This document shows, piece after piece, positions 52,083 through 59,390 of a DNA stretch of 64,000 nt. The notes under the pieces were generated by a model, which was not told where the DNA came from, searched no databases, and saw only the letters and a program-made list of their open reading frames with translations. A program made the translations under genes and the position numbers. Numbering within the stretch: the first letter of the stretch is position 1; each line of letters starts with the position of its first letter. This stretch comes from CAVTUU01 sp045804965 (GTDB lineage Bacteria > Chloroflexota > Chloroflexia > Thermomicrobiales > UBA6265), in NCBI GenBank assembly GCA_045804965.1, contig JBJMMD010000022.1:62001-126000 (forward strand), written 5' to 3'.

Positions 52083-52333
52083 TTCGGCAAGCCGTTTTCA
52101 TCGTAGTAGTTCGGCGATATCCATAGATTTGTACGGCTCCTTAAGTCGAGACGCGGCGTCCCTGCCGATCTCTAACAGTCGTTCGACGAAGTCAGGATTT
52201 CGCCTGCGCCGCTCGCGGATCAGCCGTTCCTGCACGGCACCGTCACAGCTGCCGTCATGCTCTCTCCGGTCAATTCCGCCAACTCGTGGGCTAAGCAGTA
52301 GGTCTCTTGGTTCTTGATATCTAGAGTTGCCAC
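52079..52333 (-). pseudogene. vapB: VapB-type antitoxin (Rv0623/PSK family) with two frameshifts
   Basis: The GTG at 52333, after AAAGGAGG, begins MATLDIKNQETYCLAHELAELTGES, a clear PSK-type antitoxin DNA-binding domain. The frame breaks after AAVTV (near 52238) where one base seems lost. The next frame continues as RLIRERRRRNPDFVERLLEIG. Near 52105 a second shift returns to the first frame, giving YDENGLPK and a stop at 52079 that overlaps vapC. The two indels compensate, but the peptide as read ends early. With the damaged vapC, the module looks dead. Confidence 0.7.
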
Positions 52334-52440
52334 ATCTTCCTCCTTTCTACCACTATCATCATTCGTTCTACCATTCAATTTGACCCGCTCAATAACGAAT
52401 CTCACCACTGACCGTAACTTCCGTTTTGGAAAAGGGCGCC

Positions 52441-52932
52441 TCACTGCTGCGGCACGCCGTCCGGGAACCGGTCGGCGATGAGATTGAGGAGGATATCGTG
52501 CTCAAGCAGCGCCTTCAGGCCGGCGAGGACGAAGGTGAAGCCCTCGGTTGATGAGATTACCTGACTCACGACCGCGTTGCCGTCGCCGCTGAAACCGGTG
52601 TTCGTGATGCTCACGAACGTGGTGTTGTCCGGCCGCGCGGTGAAGATCCACTCGATTGTGGTTGGCGCGCCATACCCCGACCATTCGACCTCGATCCGCT
52701 TGTTCGGCTCAACCGCCTTCACCTCCACCTGAACCGAGGAGTTGTACATCTCCCAGTCCCACCGGATGTGCTTGCCGGGCTCCAGCTTGGCGCTTCCCCT
52801 GGTGAACCAGAACTTGGACGTGATCGCGGGATCGATGAACGCCGCGAAGACGTCCGCCACAGGCCGGCGAATCAGCATCTCCGCCTTGGCAATCGGGGGA
52901 CGGGTTAGTTGGAAATCATTTGGTGTTGCCAT
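52441..52932 (-). CDS. SRPBCC/AHSA1-like domain protein
   Basis: A 163-residue START-like fold protein. AEMLIRRPVADVFAAFIDPAITSKFWFTRG is the family N-terminus, followed by beta strands (IRWDWEMYNSSVQVEV, RIEVEWSGYG, TTIEWIFTARP) and the long C-terminal helix (EGFTFVLAGLKALLEHD). These proteins bind hydrophobic ligands or act as chaperone co-factors. Many are paired with an ArsR regulator, but none is seen here. The ATG at 52932 has a GAGGTG eleven bases upstream. Confidence 0.85.
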   Translation of the reverse strand: MATPNDFQLTRPPIAKAEMLIRRPVADVFAAFIDPAITSKFWFTRGSAKLEPGKHIRWDWEMYNSSVQVEVKAVEPNKRIEVEWSGYGAPTTIEWIFTARPDNTTFVSITNTGFSGDGNAVVSQVISSTEGFTFVLAGLKALLEHDILLNLIADRFPDGVPQQ

Positions 52933-53084
52933 GGTGTTCGCTGCACCTCATCGAAGTTCGACTGCGGGCACTTGACCGCGTGAAACCTTACTTTCCAATG
53001 ACCAAGCCGTTTCTTCGAGCTCCTCTCTCGAGTATTCTGAACAACCGCGCATGAGCGATGGTTGTACGAAGTGAGCATAAATCC

Positions 53085-53804
53085 ATGGCCGATCAGACGA
53101 ATCTCGACCGAACCCTCGCCGAACAACGAAATTACTACGATGCCCGCGCGCCGGAATACGATGAATGGTGGTTGCGCCAAGGCCGGTTCAATCACGGTCC
53201 GGAGGCGACCGCGCGCTGGGATGAAGAAGTCGCGACGCTGCACGCGGCGCTCGAGGCGACCGGCATAACCGGCGATGTCCTCGAATTCGCCAGCGGCACC
53301 GGAAACTGGACGATCCACCTCGCGCAGCTCGCCGATCGGGTTACCGCACTCGACGCCTCGCCCGAGATGATCGCGCTCAACCGTGCTCGGCTCGAGGCCG
53401 CCGGTCTCGCCGCCCGCGTCTCATTCGAGCAGGTCGATCTCTTCACTTGGCGACCCCAACGCATCTATGACGCGGTCGCGCTCGGATTTTTCCTCTCGCA
53501 TGTGCCGGTGGAACGCGAGGATGCGTTCATGGCGGTGGTCGCCGCCGCCCTCGGCGCGGGCGGCAAAATCTTCTTCGTCGACAGCCGGCGTGAACCTACC
53601 TCGACCGCGCCCGATCAGCCGCTGCCGGCGGCAGGCGATCAGGTCATGACCCGCAGGCTCAACGATGGGCGCACCTTCCAGATCATCAAGCTCTACCGCT
53701 CGATCGCCGAGATGAGCGACCTCTTTGCGCGCCACGGCCTCGCCGTCGACGTGCGGGAAACGCCGACCTACTTCCAGTACGGGAGTGGCTCTAAGTCGAC
53801 ATAA
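53085..53804 (+). CDS. Class I SAM-dependent methyltransferase
   Basis: A 239-residue methyltransferase. YYDARAPEYDEWW is the N-terminal signature of UbiE/COQ5-like enzymes. Motif I is VLEFASGTGNWTIHLA, then ALDASPEM and VALGFFLSHVP (post I/II). An ATG 27 bases upstream is possible; neither start has a strong ribosome-binding site. Transcribed alone, away from the SRPBCC gene. Substrate unknown. Confidence 0.82.
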   Translation: MADQTNLDRTLAEQRNYYDARAPEYDEWWLRQGRFNHGPEATARWDEEVATLHAALEATGITGDVLEFASGTGNWTIHLAQLADRVTALDASPEMIALNRARLEAAGLAARVSFEQVDLFTWRPQRIYDAVALGFFLSHVPVEREDAFMAVVAAALGAGGKIFFVDSRREPTSTAPDQPLPAAGDQVMTRRLNDGRTFQIIKLYRSIAEMSDLFARHGLAVDVRETPTYFQYGSGSKST

Positions 53805-53905
53805 CATCACACGATTGGCACAACCTTTGCGTTAGAGGGGCTGGCAGGCACTGTCGCCTGCCGGCGCGGGAGTCATCCGGCGCCCCAAACGAAAGGAGCG
53901 TGCTC

Positions 53906-54061
53906 ATGCTTTGGGCATTAATCGCGATATTGTTGGTCTTCTGGTTGCTGGGGTTCACAGTCGTCAACTTGGGCGCCTTCATCCACTTGCTGCTGGTGAT
54001 CGCCCTCATCGTCCTGATCGTGCAGCTGCTGACCGGGCGCCGCGGCGGCACCACCGTCTAG
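53906..54061 (+). CDS. Lmo0937-like small membrane protein
   Basis: A 51-residue protein with two hydrophobic helices joined by a short turn: MLWALIAILLVFWLLGFTVV and HLLLVIALIVLIVQLL, ending GRRGGTTV. This matches the short Lmo0937/DUF5670-type membrane proteins, often stress-induced. AAAGGAG lies eight bases before the ATG, and the reading frame is clean, so I am confident it is a real gene despite its size. Confidence 0.8.
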   Translation: MLWALIAILLVFWLLGFTVVNLGAFIHLLLVIALIVLIVQLLTGRRGGTTV

Positions 54062-54145
54062 TAGCGTCTTTCTCCGCATCCTCAGAATCGCCTATCCTAC
54101 TAACCGCGCCCAACTCCGGGCGCGGTTAGTTTTGGATAGAGGCGT

Positions 54146-55615
54146 ATGCAGACTGAGGAGCGGGCAACTCCCCACGACGGCATTTCAAGCGAAACAGGCA
54201 TTCCCCACGGCAAAGGGTCTCAGGGCGGTCCCTGGAGCCCGGCCTATCGGACGCTCACCATCGGCCTCCTGCTGACCATCACCGGATCGGCCTTCGAAGC
54301 GCTTGCGGTGGCCACAATTCTCCCGTCGGTCCGTGACGACCTGGGTGGGCTCGCCTATTACGGCTGGGTCTTTAGCGCCTTCATGCTGACGAACCTGATT
54401 GGCATCACCGTCGCCGGCGGTGAGGCCGATCTCTACGGTCCAGGCAGGCCACTTGTGGTCGGCGTCGGCCTGTTCGTTGCCGGCTTGTTCGTCGGCGGCC
54501 TCGCACCCTCCATGCCCGTGCTGATCCTGGCCCGAGCGATTCAAGGGTTTGGCGCGGGCATTATCAACTCGGTTGCCTATGTCGTCATCGGCCGCGGGTA
54601 TCCTGAACGGACAAAGGCGCGGATGCTGGCGCTTGTCTCGACGGCCTGGGTCGTGCCCGGTCTCATCGGTCCCGCCATCGCCGGTTTCATTGCCGACACC
54701 GTCGGCTGGCGCTGGGTGTTCCTCGGGCTGACGCCGCTCCCGATCGTGGCGGCGGCCATGACCTTACCGGTTGTGCGCAAGATCCCGGCGGGCGCGGCGG
54801 TCCGGCGGGACACGAAGCGCATCATGCGGGCGGTTCAGCTCTCATTCGGCGCTGGGGTCTTGGTTGCCGGTCTCGGCCGCTCCGAACCGATCTGGGCGAT
54901 TCCATTGGCGGTCGCCGGTGTCCTGATTATGTGGCCGGGCTTGCGCTCTGTGCTGCCCCCGGGCACGTTGCGGGCGAAAGCGGGTTTACCGGCCGCACTG
55001 GCGATGATGGGGTTGCTCAACTTCGGCTTCTTCGGTGTTGAGGCGTTCATCCCGCTTGGCCTGACCTCGTTGCGCGCGGTGACGTCAAGCTTCGCCGGCA
55101 TTACCCTGACCGCCGCCACCGTCACCTGGACGACTGGATCCTGGCTGCTCGCGCACGTCGCTGCGCGCCAAAGCCGCCGGCTGGTGGCCCAAATTGGGCT
55201 CTGTCTAATCGTTGGGGGCGTGGTGCTGAGCGCCTCAGTGCTCAGCAATTCCGTACCCGTGGTGGTGGCGATTGTCGCCTGGGGAGTTGCCGGCCTGGGG
55301 ATCGGTCTTGCTTGGTCAACCGGCTCGCTCGTCGTGCTCGAATCCGCGCCGAAAGGGGAAGAAGGGGCGGCAACCTCGAGCATGCAAATCTTGAATGTGC
55401 TCGGGACCGCGCTTGGCGCCGGCATAGGCGGGGTCATCGTCAACGGCTTCAGCAGCGGCGACGACCCCACCCGCCTGAGCTTGGTGCTGGTCGATTCCGC
55501 GATGGTGCTCGTTCTCGTCCTCACGTTTTTCGTTGCCGGCCGTATGCCCGGCCGTCCCACGCCGAAGATCGAGAACACCTCATTCACCGAAGCCCCGGTG
55601 CTCGTCGAGGCCTGA
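54146..55615 (+). CDS. MFS drug/solute exporter, 14-TM DHA2-like
   Basis: A 489-residue transporter with about 14 hydrophobic helices. The first helix segment (GSAFEALAVATILPSVRDDLGG) and ARAIQGFGAGIINS near residue 132 (motif B/C region of H+ antiporters) place it with proton-driven exporters of the DHA2/EmrB group. WRWVFLGLTPLP follows motif C. Both ends are polar and cytosolic. GAGG precedes the ATG. No dedicated regulator is adjacent, and the exported compound is unknown. Confidence 0.85.
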   Translation: MQTEERATPHDGISSETGIPHGKGSQGGPWSPAYRTLTIGLLLTITGSAFEALAVATILPSVRDDLGGLAYYGWVFSAFMLTNLIGITVAGGEADLYGPGRPLVVGVGLFVAGLFVGGLAPSMPVLILARAIQGFGAGIINSVAYVVIGRGYPERTKARMLALVSTAWVVPGLIGPAIAGFIADTVGWRWVFLGLTPLPIVAAAMTLPVVRKIPAGAAVRRDTKRIMRAVQLSFGAGVLVAGLGRSEPIWAIPLAVAGVLIMWPGLRSVLPPGTLRAKAGLPAALAMMGLLNFGFFGVEAFIPLGLTSLRAVTSSFAGITLTAATVTWTTGSWLLAHVAARQSRRLVAQIGLCLIVGGVVLSASVLSNSVPVVVAIVAWGVAGLGIGLAWSTGSLVVLESAPKGEEGAATSSMQILNVLGTALGAGIGGVIVNGFSSGDDPTRLSLVLVDSAMVLVLVLTFFVAGRMPGRPTPKIENTSFTEAPVLVEA

Positions 55616-55646
55616 ACATCATCAACCCGCGCGCCCACCCCGCCCG

Positions 55647-55727
55647 TCATTCTGAGCTAGCGAAGTATCCGTCCTTTCCTATCGAGTTCTTGAGCAGAGA
55701 CAGATTCCTCGACTTCGCTCGGAATGA
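55647..55727. repeat. Inverted doublet of family A repeat
   Basis: Forward arm 55647-55669 and reverse arm 55702-55727, span 81 bases, between the convergent MFS and threonine aldolase genes. Confidence 0.8.
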
Positions 55728-55794
55728 CCGTAAGGCAAACTCGGACTGACCATGAGAGCGGTCGGTGCAGAACGCGGCAGATGTACTTGGAAGG

Positions 55795-56823
55795 CTAAGA
55801 GGTGCATGCCTCGCGCAGTGCGTCGATTGCGCGCTCGCAATTGACGCGGCTGACGTCGAGATGGGTTACCGCCCGAATCAAGGTTCCCCCGAAGATCGAC
55901 ATCCGCACGCCACGCTCTTCGAGCCGCTTGCCGATCTCCGCCGCCGACCGGCCCGTGCCCGCGACATCGAACAGCAGGATGTTGGTCTCGACAGGACCAT
56001 TGATCTGCTTGACGTTCGGGATCGTCTTCAGGCCCGCTTCGAGCAGTTTCGCGTTAGCATGATCCTCCGCCAGCCGATCGACATGGTACTTGAAGGCATA
56101 GACCCCGGCCGCGGCGATGATCCCCGCCTGGCGCATCGCCCCGCCGAGCCGGTGCTTCCAGAAGCGGGCCTCCTCGATAAACTCGCGTGAACCGGCGAGC
56201 ACGGCCCCAACCGGCGCTCCGAGTCCTTTCGAGAGATCGATCCAGACCGAATCGGTGTAGCACGCGAACTCTTTGGCGGCAACACCGCTGGCGACCACCG
56301 CGTTGAGCAACCGCGCCCCGTCCATATGCAGCTTCATGTCGTTCGCGTCGACCAGCTTTCGGAGACCGGCCAGGAATTCCACTGGCCAGACCTTGCCCCC
56401 GCCGCGATTCGTGGTGTTTTCGACTGAAATCATCTGGGTCTTCGTAATGTGCGTGCCGCGCGCGGTGACGAGCTGTGCCGCCTGCTCGGGTGTGAACAAA
56501 CCGCGCTCTCCGTTGAGCGGGCGCAACAGCACGCCGGCGATGACTGCCGGTCCGCCTGCTTCCGCCGTGTTCGGATGGGCGCCGATGTCGAGGATCACCG
56601 CATCGCCCGGCCGGCAATGAACCGCGAACGCGATGGCGTTGCACATCGTCCCCGAGGGCAGAAAGAGCGCCGCTTCCTTGCCGGTCAGCTCCGCCGCCAT
56701 CTGCTGCAGCTCATTGACGGTCGGGTCTTCGCGGCGTTGCTCGTCGCCGACCGGGGCCGCGGCCATGAATTGGCGCATCTCAGGCGTCGGCCTGGTCGCT
56801 GTATCACTTGAAAGATCGATCAC
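55795..56823 (-). CDS. ltaE: Low-specificity threonine aldolase
   Basis: A 342-residue PLP enzyme that cleaves threonine or allo-threonine to glycine and acetaldehyde. N-terminal MIDLSSDTATRPTPEM is diagnostic. H83 stacks on the cofactor, D168 (HMDGARL) binds the pyridine nitrogen, and K199 in DLSKGLGAPVG forms the Schiff base. Length is normal. The ATG at 56823 lies just downstream of a 48-base sequence (56829-56876) that carries AAGGAG and a TACAAT box and is duplicated at 63361-63408. Confidence 0.92.
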   Translation of the reverse strand: MIDLSSDTATRPTPEMRQFMAAAPVGDEQRREDPTVNELQQMAAELTGKEAALFLPSGTMCNAIAFAVHCRPGDAVILDIGAHPNTAEAGGPAVIAGVLLRPLNGERGLFTPEQAAQLVTARGTHITKTQMISVENTTNRGGGKVWPVEFLAGLRKLVDANDMKLHMDGARLLNAVVASGVAAKEFACYTDSVWIDLSKGLGAPVGAVLAGSREFIEEARFWKHRLGGAMRQAGIIAAAGVYAFKYHVDRLAEDHANAKLLEAGLKTIPNVKQINGPVETNILLFDVAGTGRSAAEIGKRLEERGVRMSIFGGTLIRAVTHLDVSRVNCERAIDALREACTS

Positions 56824-56828
56824 GCAGA

Positions 56829-56876
56829 CGTTGCTCCTTGTTGGGCCTTGGCAGTCGCTCGGCGGATTGTACCGGC
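56829..56876 (-). promoter_or_regulatory. 48-base duplicated sequence upstream of ltaE
   Basis: Read on the minus strand it contains TACAAT and AAGGAGCAACG and ends eight bases before the ltaE ATG region. The same sequence, 45 of 48 bases identical, is found at 63361-63408 with no matching gene. It is probably the ltaE promoter/leader. Confidence 0.6.
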
Positions 56877-56902
56877 TTGGGCGAGTACATCGCCGGACTC
56901 CG

Positions 56903-56985
56903 TCAGCCTGCGCGATAGTCGAAGGATCTGTGCCTGCCGACTGCCGTGCTGAGCAGAGCCAGATTCCTCGACAGGCTCGGAATCA
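56903..56985. repeat. Inverted doublet of family A repeat
   Basis: Diverged forward arm (56903-56929) and reverse arm (56961-56985), span 83 bases, upstream of ltaE. Confidence 0.7.
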
Positions 56986-57059
56986 CGAACAGTAGGCCGC
57001 CATCCTTACAAGGATCGCGGCCGCTCAGCGTTTGATCGACGGTCGTTTCCCGAGCCGAC

Positions 57060-57190
57060 CTATCCGGCCCTCAACGAGCCGATGACGAGCACGAAACTGT
57101 CAGTACCGGCGGGACCGCACTGCGGATCGCCTGAACCAATGATGGTTGCGACGGCGAGAAGGCCTGACACACGCGAGATCGCCCGGCGCT
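57060..57190 (-). pseudogene. C-terminal remnant of a protein related to the right-edge gene
   Basis: A minus-strand frame ending in TAG at 57060 reads ...GSGDPQCGPAGTDSFVLVIG. The gene at the right window edge ends GPVDPQNSPAGSRGFVLVI. The shared DPQ-PAG-FVLVI pattern suggests homology. No start or upstream part is recognised between here and the PNPOx gene, so it is probably decayed. Confidence 0.4.
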
Positions 57191-57334
57191 GCCGGCTAGG
57201 CAAGCGCGCAATTTCAGAGGATCCCGCAATGATTGACGCGTGCCCAATCGAAACTCACGACCTCCTAGTCGACAAGCCGCCGACCCCGCGCAGCGAGCCC
57301 AGACCACAAGCGCGTCATCTTTCTTCTTCTGCGA

Positions 57335-57823
57335 TCACATCGCGTTCGCCCCTAACCGTCGCACCATGCCGCCCGGCAAGCGGATTTCGAAGTCAAGGAC
57401 ATCGACCCAGGTTGGTTGGACGGCGATCCGCACGATTTGGGGAGAGAGTTGCGCTGCTTGATCTGCAAAAGCTTGTCCCGCCTCCGGACCCATGTTGCGG
57501 ATCGAAGCCGCCGTCAGTTCGGGCGGCACGCCGTCCACCAGATCAACCGTCGCCGTTCCTCGGATTTGCAGCACTCTGAACGGCGGTTCGGCCGTGTCAA
57601 TGGTCAAGGCGACCTGCGGATGCGCCTTGATCGCGGCCGCTTTGGGATCATCCGGCCAACAGGTGACGACGACGTCTTCGCCGCTCCAGTGAAATTGCAT
57701 CGGCACTACCCGCGGCGTGCCATCGAGCGCGATATAGGCCACACGAGCAGGGATTGTCGCCTGCAAAAGTTGCTGGGCGACTGGAAGATCGAGTAGTGAG
57801 AGGTCTCCGCGCTCCAGTTCCAT
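57335..57823 (-). CDS. Pyridoxamine 5'-phosphate oxidase-like flavin/F420-binding protein
   Basis: A 162-residue split-barrel protein. RVAYIALDGTPRVVPMQFHWSGEDVVVTCW is the FMN/F420-binding first half, followed by VALTIDTAEPPFRVLQIRGTATVD. No PNPOx active-site arginine set is evident, so PdxH activity is unlikely; such proteins more often reduce small substrates with F420 or FMN. AAAGGAG precedes the ATG. It lies upstream of and in the same direction as the BBE-like flavoenzyme (28-base gap inverse order), so the two may form an operon. Confidence 0.85.
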   Translation of the reverse strand: MELERGDLSLLDLPVAQQLLQATIPARVAYIALDGTPRVVPMQFHWSGEDVVVTCWPDDPKAAAIKAHPQVALTIDTAEPPFRVLQIRGTATVDLVDGVPPELTAASIRNMGPEAGQAFADQAAQLSPQIVRIAVQPTWVDVLDFEIRLPGGMVRRLGANAM

Positions 57824-57850
57824 CGGATTCTCCTTTGATCTGCGCTAGCG

Positions 57851-59257
57851 TTACCCGCTTGGCGGGATGTTTGCGTTCATGTGGAAGAAATTCGTCGGGT
57901 CGTAGCGATCTTTGAGCGCAGTCAGACGGCGCATCCGATCGCCGTAGGCTGCCTCGACGCCGGTTGTTCCTTCCTCATCGGAGAGGAAGTTGGCGTAAAC
58001 GCCAGCACTGTGAGGACGCAGCGATTCCCAGCCGTTGCGAACCCAGGAAATGTGTCGTTCGTTGCCTGGGTCGGACGGCATCCAGCCGGCGGCGATGTTG
58101 ATATCGAACCCCACTTCCCGCTCTCCGACTGCGGTCGCCTCGGGATCAACTCGGCTAACTGCCCCGCCCATCATCCAACCGCCGATCTGCGAGAACGGCG
58201 ACGTGATCGATTCAACCCGCTCGACAAGTGCGTCGATGACCTGATCGGAGAGCGTCGTCAGTCGATGCGACTTCCAGTAATAGTGGCGTCCGTGAGGTGC
58301 GCCGCCGTCGAGCATCGACTGGAGGGCGACATACGGAACCGGGCGAACCATATCCGCGATCGGCTCCCCGATTGCGCGAAGTGGCGCGATCACTTGCTCG
58401 CCGGCCGCCGGATCGCCGGCCCAGAGCAGGACGAGGCCAATCACCGGTTTCCCGATCTTATCCGTAGGCAGGAATGGAAGCGGCGGCGCGAGCATGAGCG
58501 CAATCGTCGCCCCGAGGTCGTCGGGAACTTCAGTGATCGCACCGCTTAGATAACGCAGGATTTCGGGTGCATCGGAGAGATTCCAGAAGATCGGTCCGCC
58601 GAGCACGATCGGGCCGACAGGATGGAGCCGATACTCCAACGCCGTCGCGACTGCGAAATTGCCACCGCCGCCGCGCACGCCCCAGAAGAGGTCCGGTTCG
58701 GTTTCAGCATCGACGTGGATCTTTGTTCCCTCGGCGGTCACGAGGTCGACCGCGAGCAGACTGTCCACCGTGAGACCATGTTTGCGCATGAGGTGGCCAA
58801 GTCCGCCGCCAAGCGTGAGACCGCCGATGCCGGTGTGGCTGATGATCCCGCCCGTGGTCGCGAGCGCGTACTGTTGGGTGGCGCGGTCGAATTCACTCCA
58901 GAGAACGCCACCGGCCGCCCGCGCTACGCGTGCTTCTGAATCGATCCGGATTGCCTTCATCAGCGAGAGATCGATCATCAGGCCGCCGTCGCAGACAGCG
59001 TGGCCGGCGACGGCGTGCCCGCCGCCCCGAACCGAGACTTCAAGTTCGTACTCGCGCGCGAAGTGAACGGCCGTGACTACATCATCCGCACCGGCGCACC
59101 GGGCAATCAGGGCCGGCCTGCGGTCGATCGCGCCGTTCCAAATCCGGCGCGCCTCGTCGTATCCCTCTTCGCCCGGTTGCAGGAGCGCGCCGCGGAAATG
59201 TGACCGCATGCGCCCAATTGACGACTGATTGATCTCAGTGGCGACAGTTGCTGTCAT
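57851..59257 (-). CDS. FAD-linked oxidoreductase, BBE/PCMH type
   Basis: A 468-residue flavoenzyme. The PCMH FAD-binding domain has VRGGGHAVAG with the His that links FAD covalently, GGGLGHL and DLFWGVRGGGGNFAV. The second covalent site of berberine bridge-type enzymes, normally a Cys in a GxC-xVG-like block, is GIISHTGIGG here, so single attachment is likely. The BBE C-terminal motif DRYDPTNFFHMNANIPP closes the protein. The family oxidises sugars, alkaloids or phenols with O2. I chose the ATG at 59257; one at 59278 is also possible. Confidence 0.9.
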   Translation of the reverse strand: MTATVATEINQSSIGRMRSHFRGALLQPGEEGYDEARRIWNGAIDRRPALIARCAGADDVVTAVHFAREYELEVSVRGGGHAVAGHAVCDGGLMIDLSLMKAIRIDSEARVARAAGGVLWSEFDRATQQYALATTGGIISHTGIGGLTLGGGLGHLMRKHGLTVDSLLAVDLVTAEGTKIHVDAETEPDLFWGVRGGGGNFAVATALEYRLHPVGPIVLGGPIFWNLSDAPEILRYLSGAITEVPDDLGATIALMLAPPLPFLPTDKIGKPVIGLVLLWAGDPAAGEQVIAPLRAIGEPIADMVRPVPYVALQSMLDGGAPHGRHYYWKSHRLTTLSDQVIDALVERVESITSPFSQIGGWMMGGAVSRVDPEATAVGEREVGFDINIAAGWMPSDPGNERHISWVRNGWESLRPHSAGVYANFLSDEEGTTGVEAAYGDRMRRLTALKDRYDPTNFFHMNANIPPSG

Positions 59258-59390
59258 CTTCGAACCTCGCGTGTACATCTTGGCCGTACGGGCTCACTTG
59301 TCCGAGCTGCATGGTGAATGGTCCCGCGTTCCACAAGCGTTCCGCGAGGCGTTCCTTGACGATGGCTTGCAACGTTTGTTGATGTTCAAG

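Noticed and set aside
57082..57579. Rightward 165-codon open frame
   Set aside because: It lies antisense to the PNPOx-like gene in its second half, is Arg/Pro/Ser-rich without fold-like pattern, and has no ribosome-binding site.
57335..57823. Considered as PdxH (pyridoxamine 5'-phosphate oxidase)
   Set aside because: Too short for PdxH and lacking its C-terminal substrate-binding block; only the general split-barrel fold is supported.
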